Positions 10,043-16,464 are shown, counted from the first letter of the stretch. The stretch: 17,885 nt of DNA from DASPOF01 sp035626155 (GCA_035626155.1 DASPOF010000085.1:1-17885); one strand, 5' to 3'. Notes: generated by a model from the letters alone, not told the origin. Translations and numbers: made by a program.

Positions 10043-10071
10043 TTGACAAAGCCGCGCGCTCCCAACAGAGT
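10043..10071 (+). promoter_or_regulatory. Candidate promoter of the dehydrogenase-cupin operon
   Basis: A perfect sigma70 -35 hexamer TTGACA (10043-10048) is followed, 17 bases later, by CAGAGT (10066-10071), which matches the -10 consensus at only three positions. The start site would fall near 10078, giving an almost leaderless mRNA for the ATG at 10084, so either the -10 is wrong or the leader is very short. Confidence 0.3.
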
Positions 10072-10083
10072 TGCGGATAAATT

Positions 10084-11106
10084 ATGCAGGTCGCAAGACT
10101 CTACGATTTCGGCGACATCCGCATCGAGGAGATGGCCCGGCCCCAGGTCGGACCCGGCGACATCCTCGTGCGCGCCCGCGCCTGCGGCATCTGCTCGGGC
10201 GATATCATGCCGTGGTACATCCGGCGCAAGGCTCCGCTCGTGCTCGGCCACGAGCCGGTCGGCGTCATCGAGGAAGCCGGCGCCGACGTGCGCGACTTCC
10301 AAGCCGGCGACCGCGTCTTCGTCCATCATCATGCGCCATGCTTCAATTGCGCGGCCTGCCGGCGCGCCGAGTACGTGCAGTGTCCCACCTGGCGCGCGAC
10401 CAATCTCAAGCCCGGCGGCATGGCCGAGTTCTTCCTGGCCGGCGCGGACAACCGGCGCGACACCTTGCTGCTTCCCGACTCGGTTGCCGACGCCGACGGC
10501 GTGTTGGTCGAGCCGGCGGCGTGCGTCGTCAAGTCGCTCAGGCGGTCGGGGCTCAAGCCCGGCGAATCAATCCTGGTGATCGGGCTCGGCATCATGGGCA
10601 TGATGCACGTCAAGCTCGCGCGCCACATCGGCGCGGGCCTCATCGTCGGCGCGGACCTGTTCGACCGGCGCGCGGCGCGCGCCAAAGAGCTTGGCGCAGA
10701 CTATGGGCTGGTGGTCTCGGGCGATAGCCTGGTGGAGCAGGTGCGCGAGGTGACCAAGGGCGCGATGGCGGATGTCGTTATCGTGGGACCGGGTACGGCC
10801 AAGGCGATGCACACCGGGATTGCTGCGGCCGGCAAGGGCGCTACGGTCGTGTTTTTCACCGCGACGCCGCCCGAGGAAGAGCTGATCGTGCGTCCGCACG
10901 ATCTCTATTTCAACGAGACGCGGCTGGTGACGAGCTATTCGTGCGGTCCCGAGGAGACCCGCGAGTCGCTGGAACTGGTCAAGCGCGGAGTCATCAATGC
11001 GGCCGACCTCGTGACCCACCGCTTTCCGCTTGGCGACATCGCACAGGCTTACGCAACCGCGCAGCGGCCCGAAGCGCTCAAGGTGATAATCACTTTCGGC
11101 GGATGA
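10084..11106 (+). CDS. Zinc-dependent medium-chain alcohol dehydrogenase
   Basis: A 340-residue member of the medium-chain dehydrogenase/reductase superfamily, in the zinc-binding sorbitol/threonine dehydrogenase-like branch. The catalytic domain has Cys37 in ACGICSGD, the GHE motif at 55-57 (His56, Glu57) and Glu143 in LVEPAACVVK as catalytic-zinc ligands. The structural-zinc lobe is complete: Cys86, Cys89, Cys92 and Cys100 (CFNCAACRRAEYVQC). The Rossmann domain carries VIGLGIMG (165-172), with Asp191 at the end of the second strand, which favours NAD over NADP. The reaction would be oxidation of an alcohol or polyol to a carbonyl; the substrate cannot be deduced. The cupin gene overlaps its stop (ATGA). 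A TTGACA and an inverted repeat lie just upstream. Confidence 0.93.
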   Translation: MQVARLYDFGDIRIEEMARPQVGPGDILVRARACGICSGDIMPWYIRRKAPLVLGHEPVGVIEEAGADVRDFQAGDRVFVHHHAPCFNCAACRRAEYVQCPTWRATNLKPGGMAEFFLAGADNRRDTLLLPDSVADADGVLVEPAACVVKSLRRSGLKPGESILVIGLGIMGMMHVKLARHIGAGLIVGADLFDRRAARAKELGADYGLVVSGDSLVEQVREVTKGAMADVVIVGPGTAKAMHTGIAAAGKGATVVFFTATPPEEELIVRPHDLYFNETRLVTSYSCGPEETRESLELVKRGVINAADLVTHRFPLGDIAQAYATAQRPEALKVIITFGG

Positions 11107-11588
11107 GGGTTTGCGGCGCCTGCGGGCAATTGCCCGCTTGCGAGCGCATCGCGATGGCAACTCGAAGCCGAACCACCGCATCACCCCCGGCGATTCGCCG
11201 CTTCCGGCGCGGATTCCGATGGGACCATATCAAGCTGGAGCCCTACAAGCTCACGACCCATCGCGGCGGTGAGTTTCGCGGCGCCTCACGCCAGGTGCTG
11301 GCCGGCCTGCTCGGCGAACGGGTGGGCTTCCATGTTCGATATTTCGAGCTGGACGCGGGCGGCTTCACCAGTCTCGAGCGCCATCACCATTCGCACGTCG
11401 TGATCGGCGTACGCGGGCGCGGCGTGGCGCGAATCGGAGATCGGCGTTATTCGATGGGACCGATGGACACGATCTATATCGGTCCAAACCAGCCTCACCA
11501 GTTGCGGGCAAGCGGACGCGGACGGTTCGGATTCTTCTGTATCGTGGACGCCAGGCGCGACAAGCCGCTTCCCGTCCTCAGCAGGTAG
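11103..11588 (+). CDS. Cupin-domain protein
   Basis: Small single-domain cupin, 161 residues from the ATG at 11103. The first cupin motif is FTSLERHHHSHVVIGVRGRG (88-107) with His94, His96 and His98 as likely metal ligands; the second is IGPNQPHQLRA (126-136) with His132. This is the conserved beta-barrel that binds Fe, Mn or another metal, and function varies widely, from isomerases and dioxygenases to sugar-binding proteins. The ATG at 11103 overlaps the dehydrogenase stop (ATGA), suggesting coupled translation. An ATG at 11154 would give 144 residues and drop a Cys-containing N-terminus (Cys4, Cys7, Cys13) that includes a 16-base palindrome. Neither has a good Shine-Dalgarno sequence. I chose the coupled start with moderate confidence. 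It probably acts with the dehydrogenase on one pathway. Confidence 0.85.
   Translation: MRVCGACGQLPACERIAMATRSRTTASPPAIRRFRRGFRWDHIKLEPYKLTTHRGGEFRGASRQVLAGLLGERVGFHVRYFELDAGGFTSLERHHHSHVVIGVRGRGVARIGDRRYSMGPMDTIYIGPNQPHQLRASGRGRFGFFCIVDARRDKPLPVLSR
11122..11137. repeat. Perfect 16-base palindrome at the dehydrogenase/cupin junction
   Basis: GCGGGCAATTGCCCGC reads the same on both strands. It lies 16 bases after the dehydrogenase stop, either inside codons 7-12 of the cupin frame (start 11103) or in a 47-base gap if the cupin starts at 11154. It could be an operator or an mRNA hairpin that modulates the downstream cistron; no T-tract follows, so it is not a terminator. Confidence 0.5.
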
Positions 11589-11639
11589 CGCGGTGCCGGC
11601 GCTTTAGCCCGCGCGATTTCAGTTGAGCAGAAGCGAAAG

Positions 11640-11665
11640 GGGGCGGCTGTTCGAGCAGCCGCCCC
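11640..11665. terminator. Strong hairpin, likely bidirectional terminator
   Basis: A perfect 10-bp stem GGGGCGGCTG (11640-11649) / CAGCCGCCCC (11656-11665) with the six-base loop TTCGAG lies between the convergent cupin (ends 11588) and lipoprotein (ends 11694) genes. The T content after it is modest: TTTCTT about 12 bases downstream on the plus strand, and CCTTTCGCTTC directly after the stem on the minus strand. The position supports use by both genes. Confidence 0.75.
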
Positions 11666-11693
11666 GCTACGCCTGATTTCTTAAGATGCAGCC

Positions 11694-12104
11694 TTACGGA
11701 GTTGCGCCAGGGGAGGCTCCGGCCGCTGGAGCAGGAGCGGCTTCACCACCGGCCGCAGGCGCCTCGGCCGCTTCGGCCTTCTTGGCCTTGTGGTGCACAT
11801 GGTGCTTCGGCGCTTTCTCCATGGTCTTCGCCGCTATCGCCTCGGCGCGATCCGCAGCCGCCTTGGCATCGCTGGCCGCCTGCTCAACGCGGCTGGCGGC
11901 AGCCTGGGCGGAAGCGGCAGCCTGCTGAGCCTTCGAGCTGGCAGCCTCGGCGCGCGATGCGGCCTGGTCGGCTCGATTGGCGGCGTTGACCGCCCGCTGG
12001 GCCGGGTCAGGCTCGCCCGACGCGCATCCCGCGAGCAACGAAAGGGCTAACACAGCCCCGGCCAACCCAACCAGTCTCGCAGATTTTCCGATTAACCCTT
12101 CCAT
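11694..12104 (-). CDS. Alanine-zipper lipoprotein with His-rich segment
   Basis: Predicted lipoprotein of 136 residues. A lipoprotein signal peptide (about 1-26) with lipobox LLAGC places the lipidated Cys at 27. Residues about 33-92 are an uninterrupted Ala-rich coiled coil (ADQAASRAEAASSKAQQAAA and similar), resembling the alanine-zipper or Lpp/OprI class of outer-membrane lipoproteins. Then comes a basic His-rich stretch KHHVHHKAKKAE (about 95-106) and a Pro/Ala/Gly tail. It lacks the C-terminal Lys by which Lpp is linked to peptidoglycan, so a structural tether role is only possible. The open frame extends 17 codons upstream, but a perfect AGGAGG five bases before the ATG at 12104 fixes this start. 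It is a single-gene unit, ended by the hairpin at 11640-11665. Confidence 0.85.
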   Translation of the reverse strand: MEGLIGKSARLVGLAGAVLALSLLAGCASGEPDPAQRAVNAANRADQAASRAEAASSKAQQAAASAQAAASRVEQAASDAKAAADRAEAIAAKTMEKAPKHHVHHKAKKAEAAEAPAAGGEAAPAPAAGASPGATP

Positions 12105-12427
12105 CTTTTCCTCCTGAACTTTGCGCGGAAGTAGTTTAGACAGGTCGATCAACAACCGCGTTCCGACCTAAATTTTGTCGCATAAACCGGGACCTTGATG
12201 CAAGCCTGTTGAATTTAAATTTCTACTGGCGCATGCATTGGCGCATTAGCGATGCGCACTTGACTTCCTGCGAACTTCCGCGCAACGGCGTGATGCGAAT
12301 ATCACCCGCAAAAGCGGCTTTCAGCCCGCGGTTGCGGCTCTTCCCCGCGCACTTAAGGGAAGAGCCCGTTCGCGACGGATCGGCCAGAGATGGCCGAAGC
12401 TTTATACTCGCGGAGCGTGAGCCTCAA
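12105..12427. other. Intergenic region upstream of the lipoprotein gene
   Basis: This 323-base stretch lies between the lipoprotein start and the 3' end of the hot-dog gene (both minus). It holds an AT-rich segment near 12166-12224 with the palindrome AATTTAAATT (12212-12221), a perfect inverted repeat GCGCAT-TAGCG-ATGCGC (12241-12257), and a hairpin TCGGCCA-GAGA-TGGCCGA (12380-12397). The last could end transcription of the hot-dog gene but lacks a T-tract. The lipoprotein promoter should be here, but I could not find a convincing -35/-10 pair. The open frame at 12209-12460 (plus) has no recognisable domain and is not called. Confidence 0.5.
12110..12115 (-). promoter_or_regulatory. Shine-Dalgarno sequence of the lipoprotein gene
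   Basis: On the minus strand AGGAGG is followed by AAAAG and the ATG. It is the only full consensus ribosome-binding site I found in this window. It decides the start over the upstream in-frame codon at 12155 and suggests high expression, as for major outer-membrane lipoproteins. Confidence 0.85.
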
Positions 12428-13309
12428 TCAGCTCGCCGCTGCTTGATAGAGCGGCGATGAGGCCTTCATAAAGCGCAACAGCATCCTCATCTCGGCGATC
12501 CGCTTGCTCCCGGAGTCGTCGAGCGCTGAGTCGAACCACATGTATTCCGTCTTTGGACTCTGGCCCACTGCAATCACGTGGCCGGTCGCGCGATAGGTCT
12601 GATCGACGAAGACCGGACCGTTCACGTTGCGCAACTCGATCGCGCCGAACAGGCCGACCGCAGTGCCGAGCCGGTTGCGCCAGCCCTGGATCAATTTCGC
12701 ATACAGAAGCTGGACCATTGCCGCGGGCGTCACGATCGCGCCACCCCATGGCGACGCCCCCACATACCAGTCGAGCGGCTCGGTGATAACCTTCATCCGC
12801 TCGGCTGCCGCAGCGGCCGGCACACTCACCTCGCATGCGGGGAACTCGTCTCCCACTTTCACGCTGCCGAGAATGCGCATCTGGCCGGAATCAAACCGAT
12901 CGAGCGGGCGGCGCATCAGCGCGCTCGGCTCGCTGGGCGTCCCGACTGAGACCGTGCCTTCACCCACGCGCATGCCATCGTCGCGTTCGACCCAGGCATC
13001 CACCTGAGCGTCGGCTACACCGGCTGGCGGCTGCTTGATGAACGCTCGCACCGCTTCCCGGTCGGTGGTCGCGTTCAGGAAGTACATCGACATCGTGCCG
13101 CGCTCGAACCAGCGCTTGCCGAAGGCTCGCAGCAGCAGGGGCGGAAAGAGTTCGAGATGGATCGATCCGGCGACGGTCCCGCCGCGAAAGCCGAGCTTCG
13201 ATGCGGTCGCATCGTCGTGGATGCTTCCCTTGACGTTGCGCGCGTTGTTAACCGACCGGCGCAACGGGCCGATGAGAATCTGGTCGCGCAGCTCAATCTC
13301 AGATTCCAT
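12428..13309 (-). CDS. Hot-dog-fold (MaoC-like) protein
   Basis: A 293-residue cytoplasmic protein that looks like a MaoC/hot-dog-fold relative. The clearest block is KGSIHDDATASKLGFRGGTV (27-46) followed by AGSIHLELFPPLL, in the style of the hot-dog N-terminal motif (Asn/Ser-x-x-His-x-Asp...Gly-x-x-Gly-Gly). The length suggests two hot-dog halves: residues 1-140, and 141-293 with strands such as VGDEFPACEVSVP and GPVFVDQTYRATGHVIAVG. Relatives act on acyl-CoA thioesters as hydratases or thioesterases, but the catalytic Asp/His pair of true (R)-hydratases cannot be confirmed, so the reaction is left open. The start ATG at 13309 is preceded by GGGGGA. It is divergent from the CoA-transferase gene, 111 bases away, and may share a pathway with it. 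Confidence 0.75.
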   Translation of the reverse strand: MESEIELRDQILIGPLRRSVNNARNVKGSIHDDATASKLGFRGGTVAGSIHLELFPPLLLRAFGKRWFERGTMSMYFLNATTDREAVRAFIKQPPAGVADAQVDAWVERDDGMRVGEGTVSVGTPSEPSALMRRPLDRFDSGQMRILGSVKVGDEFPACEVSVPAAAAAERMKVITEPLDWYVGASPWGGAIVTPAAMVQLLYAKLIQGWRNRLGTAVGLFGAIELRNVNGPVFVDQTYRATGHVIAVGQSPKTEYMWFDSALDDSGSKRIAEMRMLLRFMKASSPLYQAAAS

Positions 13310-13339
13310 GATGATTCCCCCAATGGTGGATTCAAGCGG

Positions 13340-13368
13340 TTTTTACTCCGGTTGGCGAAACAACTCAA
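13340..13368 (-). promoter_or_regulatory. Candidate sigma70-type promoter of the hot-dog gene
   Basis: On the minus strand TTGAGT (13368-13363) and TAAAAA (13345-13340) are separated by exactly 17 bases; each matches the consensus at four of six positions. The transcript would start near 13333, about 24 bases before the ATG. The same 111-base gap must also drive the CoA-transferase on the other strand; no clear promoter was seen for it. Confidence 0.45.
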
Positions 13369-13420
13369 CGCGCAATGACGCGAGTTCCACCGGCGCTCAT
13401 TCAAGTGCTACGCTGCGCGC

Positions 13421-14842
13421 GTGACCAACGCCGCCGCGCCGCTCTCGCCGGCACCCGCCGCATGGACAGATGCCCTGCTCGCATCGTTGGGACGCGCATC
13501 GGGCGCCAGTCGCCACGAGTTGCTCATCACGCAGCGCGACCCGGTTCTCGCGACGCGCTTTCGGGTTGGCGATGCGGCCGCGGCGGTCCTCGGTGCGCAG
13601 GCGCTCGCCGCGGCCGATCTTTGGTGCCTGCGGGGCGGAGAGCCGCAGCGAATCGAGGTGGATGCGCGCGCCGCAGCCGCATCGCTTCTTTCCTTCGCCT
13701 ATCTGCGAGTCCCCGGCGCATCGTTCCCGCGCGAGCCTCAGGCGACCACCGCGCTCTACCGCGCGGGCGACGGCCGGTGGATCCATCTCCACGGCGGCTT
13801 TCGCTCGCGCGAAGGCACGCTCGATCTTTTGGGCTGCTCAGACGATGCGGCCGCGATTGCGCGGGCGGTTGAGCGCTGGGACGCGCAGGCGCTCGAGGAT
13901 GCGCTTGCCGAGCGCGGTTGTTGCGGCGTGCGGCTGCGCAGCGCCGATGAGTGGCGCGCGCATCCGCAGGGTATCGCACTCGCGCGCGTGCCGGTCATCG
14001 AGTTGGTGCGCATCGGTGATGCGCCGCCGCAGGCGCTTCCCGGCCCGCGCGCAGGTTCGCCGGGTGCGCGGCCCCTTTCGGGCGTGCGCGTTCTCGATCT
14101 TACCCGCGTCCTGGCAGGACCGGCCTGCGCGCGCTCGCTTGCCGAGCACGGCGCCGAGGTGCTGCACGTGCGAAGCCCGCGGCTTCCCTCGATCGAGCCC
14201 TTCGTGATCGACACGAATCCGGGCAAGCGGTCCTGTTATCTCGACCTCGAGCGCGCGGGGGACGCCGAGCAGCTTCGCTCGCTGGTGCGCCAGGCGCACG
14301 TTTTCTCTCAGGGCTATCGAACCGGCGCGTTCGAGCGCCGCGGCTTTGGTCCCGATGCGCTCGCGAAAATGCGGCCCGGGATTATCACCGTGTCGATTAA
14401 CTGCTACGGCCACGAGGGGCCGTGGGTCGGGCGGCCCGGATGGGAGCAGCTCGCGCAGACGACGAGCGGGATGATGTACGAGCACGCCGGCGACGAGAAG
14501 CCGTTCCTGATGCCCGCGGCGGTCAACGACTACACGACCGGATATTTCGGCGCGTTGGGCGTCCTGTGCGCGCTTGGACGGCGCGCAACCGAGGGCGGGA
14601 GCTGGCACGTCAGAGTATCGCTGACGCGCACCGCGATGTGGTTCATGTCGTTGCCGCGCACGCCGGCAGATGCGACGCCGAGCGGCTTGGACCCTGCGGC
14701 AATCGCGCCATGGCTGATCGAGATGGATAGCGCGTGGGGACGGCTCTCGCGTCTGGGGCCAATCGCGCGAATGTCGGTCACGCCGCCGCGCTGGGATCTT
14801 CCGCCGGCGCCGCTTGGCACTCATCCCGCGCGCTGGGAATAA
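13421..14842 (+). CDS. Class III (CaiB/BaiF) CoA-transferase with rearranged segments
   Basis: A 473-residue protein of the family that moves CoA between carboxylic acids. Residues 219-250 (LSGVRVLDLTRVLAGP...AEVLHV) and NPGKRSCYLDL match the usual N-terminal Rossmann part. VNDYTTGYFGALGVLCALGR (368-387) carries the likely catalytic Asp370, and PPAPLGTHPARW is a normal C-terminus. The odd part is residues 45-205. GDAAAAVLGAQALAAADLW resembles the segment after the catalytic Asp. It is followed by DGRWIHLHGGF, WDAQALEDALAERG and ADEWRAHPQGIALA, which resemble the small domain that is normally inserted later in the chain. So two partial copies seem fused, or the order is permuted. Start GTG at 13421; no clear Shine-Dalgarno sequence. 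Substrate unknown. Confidence 0.85.
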   Translation: MTNAAAPLSPAPAAWTDALLASLGRASGASRHELLITQRDPVLATRFRVGDAAAAVLGAQALAAADLWCLRGGEPQRIEVDARAAAASLLSFAYLRVPGASFPREPQATTALYRAGDGRWIHLHGGFRSREGTLDLLGCSDDAAAIARAVERWDAQALEDALAERGCCGVRLRSADEWRAHPQGIALARVPVIELVRIGDAPPQALPGPRAGSPGARPLSGVRVLDLTRVLAGPACARSLAEHGAEVLHVRSPRLPSIEPFVIDTNPGKRSCYLDLERAGDAEQLRSLVRQAHVFSQGYRTGAFERRGFGPDALAKMRPGIITVSINCYGHEGPWVGRPGWEQLAQTTSGMMYEHAGDEKPFLMPAAVNDYTTGYFGALGVLCALGRRATEGGSWHVRVSLTRTAMWFMSLPRTPADATPSGLDPAAIAPWLIEMDSAWGRLSRLGPIARMSVTPPRWDLPPAPLGTHPARWE

Positions 14843-14925
14843 GAGCGCAATCCACAAGCGCGGTTCTCTGCCACAGTCAGTTAGAGCTGCTCAAAAACGC
14901 GGTCTGGCTTCATAAACCCGTCAGA

Positions 14926-14973
14926 TCTGGAAATTTGCCGGACAAATTTTGTGCCGAGCGGCAAATTTCCAGA
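14926..14973. repeat. Perfect 15-bp inverted repeat upstream of the first DUF1329 gene
   Basis: Left arm TCTGGAAATTTGCCG (14926-14940) and right arm CGGCAAATTTCCAGA (14959-14973) are exact reverse complements, with an 18-base loop that contains a smaller palindrome, ACAAA-T-TTTGT (14942-14952). It lies 83 bases after the CoA-transferase stop and 13 bases before the -35 of the DUF1329 promoter. It could be a terminator for the first or a regulator site for the second. The lack of a T-tract (CCTTTCAGG follows) and the moderate AT content of the arms favour a regulatory or cruciform role. Confidence 0.75.
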
Positions 14974-14986
14974 CCTTTCAGGAACA

Positions 14987-15015
14987 TTGACATTTGGAGG
15001 GAACCGGGCTAATCC
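14987..15015 (+). promoter_or_regulatory. Promoter of the first DUF1329 gene
   Basis: TTGACA (14987-14992), a 17-base spacer, then TAATCC (15010-15015); an overlapping GCTAAT (15008-15013) is an alternative -10. The second DUF1329 gene has the same arrangement at almost the same distance from its start (TTGACA 114 versus 117 bases before the ATG), which supports this as a real sigma70-like promoter rather than a chance match. The transcript would have a leader of about 80 bases. Confidence 0.6.
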
Positions 15016-15072
15016 GGTGCAACGAATAAACTGCCTCCGGTAGGGGCGGAGAGCTACTGAGAACGCGGCATG

Positions 15073-15092
15073 TTGCTGGCCCGCAAAAGGAG
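15073..15092 (+). promoter_or_regulatory. Conserved leader end and Shine-Dalgarno sequence, first DUF1329 gene
   Basis: A short stem TTGC (15073-15076) / GCAA (15083-15086) around GGCC is followed directly by AAGGAG (15087-15092), eight bases before the ATG. The same order, with the same eight-base spacing, occurs before the second copy: stem 16742-16755 and AAGGAG 16762-16767. Shared bases CGCGGC...TTGC.GGCC.GCAAAA...AGGAGA suggest the leader was duplicated with the gene. Confidence 0.6.
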
Positions 15093-15100
15093 AAAGGCTA

Positions 15101-16402
15101 ATGGCTCGGCTCTGGGGAACAATTCTGCGGTCAGTAGTCGCCGCGATGGTGTTTGCGCTCGCGGTATCGGCCCGCCCGGCATTTGCGCAAGTAAAGCCGG
15201 GCGACTTTATCAACTGGGAGAATGCCGCCAAGGTCAAAGACTTGATCCCTCCCGGTGCGTACATGCGCGTCCAACACGGCATGACGATCAAGGTGGAAGG
15301 GACCGAGCTGCTCGACTGGCCGGCACCCTACAAGGACGCGACTGAGAAGTACTCCGCGCAGGTGAGGCTCACGCCCGACGGGCGCAGCATGATCGGCTAC
15401 GTTGCCGGACAGCCGTTCCCGATTATCGACGACAATGATCCCAAGGCCGCCCAGAAGATAATGTGGGACGAAGTGTTCAAGCCCCTGGCGAGCGACGACT
15501 ACGATCTCCGCTGGTTCGAGTGCGATTCGGAGTACTGGGGCGTTAACAAGCCTTACTTTCCGCTCAGCGTTACCGACATCGGGCATTACGCCGGCTACAA
15601 CGAGGTCGGCCGCACCGAGGTCGAGCCGTTCCCGATAGATCCCGACTTCCTCACCAGCGGAATTCAACGCAGCGACTTGCTCTACCCGGTGCTCGCTCCG
15701 GCCAAGTCCCGCGGCACTGGCATAATGCGGCACCGCTACGCCGATCCCAAGAGGCAGGACGAGATCTACAATTACGATGGCTCGACGCGCCGCCTACGCC
15801 ACCTGGCCTATTCCATGGCCGACAATACGTCGGGGATGGGCGGTTACGATCCCAATCATTACGGCGGCTGGGCCGGAAAGCCGGAGAACTACGACCTCAA
15901 GTACCTGGGCGAGAAGTCGATGCTGGCCTCCGTGGATATTCACAGCGGCGTCGCCGGGCGCTGTCCGACAGATGGCGGCGCCAGCCACTGCCCCGAGCCG
16001 TGGCAGATGCGCCGGATTTGGATAATCGAGGCCAAACCCCGATATAACAATTTGTTCAGCCGCGAACTCGTCTACATCGACACCGAGACCGGCTGGCCGA
16101 TGTTCGTGGACATGTACGATCGCAAGGGCGAGCTGTATAAGAACTGGACCTCGTGGTTGAACTACTCGGACCGCGCGCGAGCCGAATCGAAGATCGCGAT
16201 CTACCCGTTCAAGCGCGTGTTCGTGGTCGGCTCGTCGTCGATAGACGTAACCGGCAGCGCTTCGGTTTGCTACCATCCGTCGGCAGAAGCGCCCACGCCC
16301 GAATGCTGGTTCATCAATATGGGCGCGATCGATCGCACCTGGTTCGACCCGACCGCGATGGAAAGAGCGGCTATGGGGGGTCACGCAACCTCGGGTGACT
16401 GA
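15101..16402 (+). CDS. Secreted DUF1329 protein, first tandem copy
   Basis: A 433-residue exported protein of the DUF1329 family, complete. A Sec signal peptide (basic start MARLWGTILR, hydrophobic core 11-22, cleavage after AFA at 29) gives a mature N-terminus QVKPGDFINWENAAKVKDL. Family landmarks include YKDATEKYSAQVRLTPDGR (about 81-99), GYVAGQPFPIIDDNDP, KIMWDEVF, HYAGYNEVGRTEVEP and CPTDGGASHCPEPWQMRR. Several cysteines (two of them in CPTDGGASHC, plus VCYHP and ECWF near the C-terminus) could form disulfides in the periplasm. The family is widespread in proteobacteria, often encoded beside DUF1302 outer-membrane proteins and exporters, but its biochemical role is not established. There is no lipobox, so it should be soluble periplasmic or loosely outer-membrane associated. 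The downstream copy is about 77% identical. Confidence 0.9.
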   Translation: MARLWGTILRSVVAAMVFALAVSARPAFAQVKPGDFINWENAAKVKDLIPPGAYMRVQHGMTIKVEGTELLDWPAPYKDATEKYSAQVRLTPDGRSMIGYVAGQPFPIIDDNDPKAAQKIMWDEVFKPLASDDYDLRWFECDSEYWGVNKPYFPLSVTDIGHYAGYNEVGRTEVEPFPIDPDFLTSGIQRSDLLYPVLAPAKSRGTGIMRHRYADPKRQDEIYNYDGSTRRLRHLAYSMADNTSGMGGYDPNHYGGWAGKPENYDLKYLGEKSMLASVDIHSGVAGRCPTDGGASHCPEPWQMRRIWIIEAKPRYNNLFSRELVYIDTETGWPMFVDMYDRKGELYKNWTSWLNYSDRARAESKIAIYPFKRVFVVGSSSIDVTGSASVCYHPSAEAPTPECWFINMGAIDRTWFDPTAMERAAMGGHATSGD

Positions 16403-16422
16403 GAGCTGAACACGATCCGGCC

Positions 16423-16464
16423 CGCGCGGCGCCTCGGGATGTTTTCCGAAAACGGCGCCGCGCG
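16423..16464. repeat. Perfect 11-bp GC-rich inverted repeat after the first DUF1329 gene
   Basis: CGCGCGGCGCC (16423-16433) pairs exactly with GGCGCCGCGCG (16454-16464). The 20-base loop contains GTTTTC-C-GAAAAC (16441-16453), itself an inverted repeat. It starts 20 bases after the stop codon. It is a plausible 3' stability structure or part of a terminator set; no T-run follows. Confidence 0.65.

Noticed and set aside
9619..10332. A 237-codon minus-strand frame covering the NUDIX gene and the dehydrogenase start.
   Set aside because: It crosses the divergent promoter region and is out of frame with the NUDIX box; the 143-residue NUDIX frame is the real gene.
12209..12460. An 83-codon plus-strand frame in the intergenic region.
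   Set aside because: It overlaps the 3' end of the hot-dog gene, has no ribosome-binding site and no similarity I can recognise.
14998..15060. A possible cobalamin-type riboswitch (GGTGCAA-like string in the DUF1329 leader).
   Set aside because: The B12-box GCCACTG and the expected paired elements are missing, and the region is too short.
14881..15291. A 136-codon minus-strand frame covering the inverted repeat and the DUF1329 start.
   Set aside because: It is antisense to the promoter, leader and signal peptide of a well-supported gene, and has no motif.
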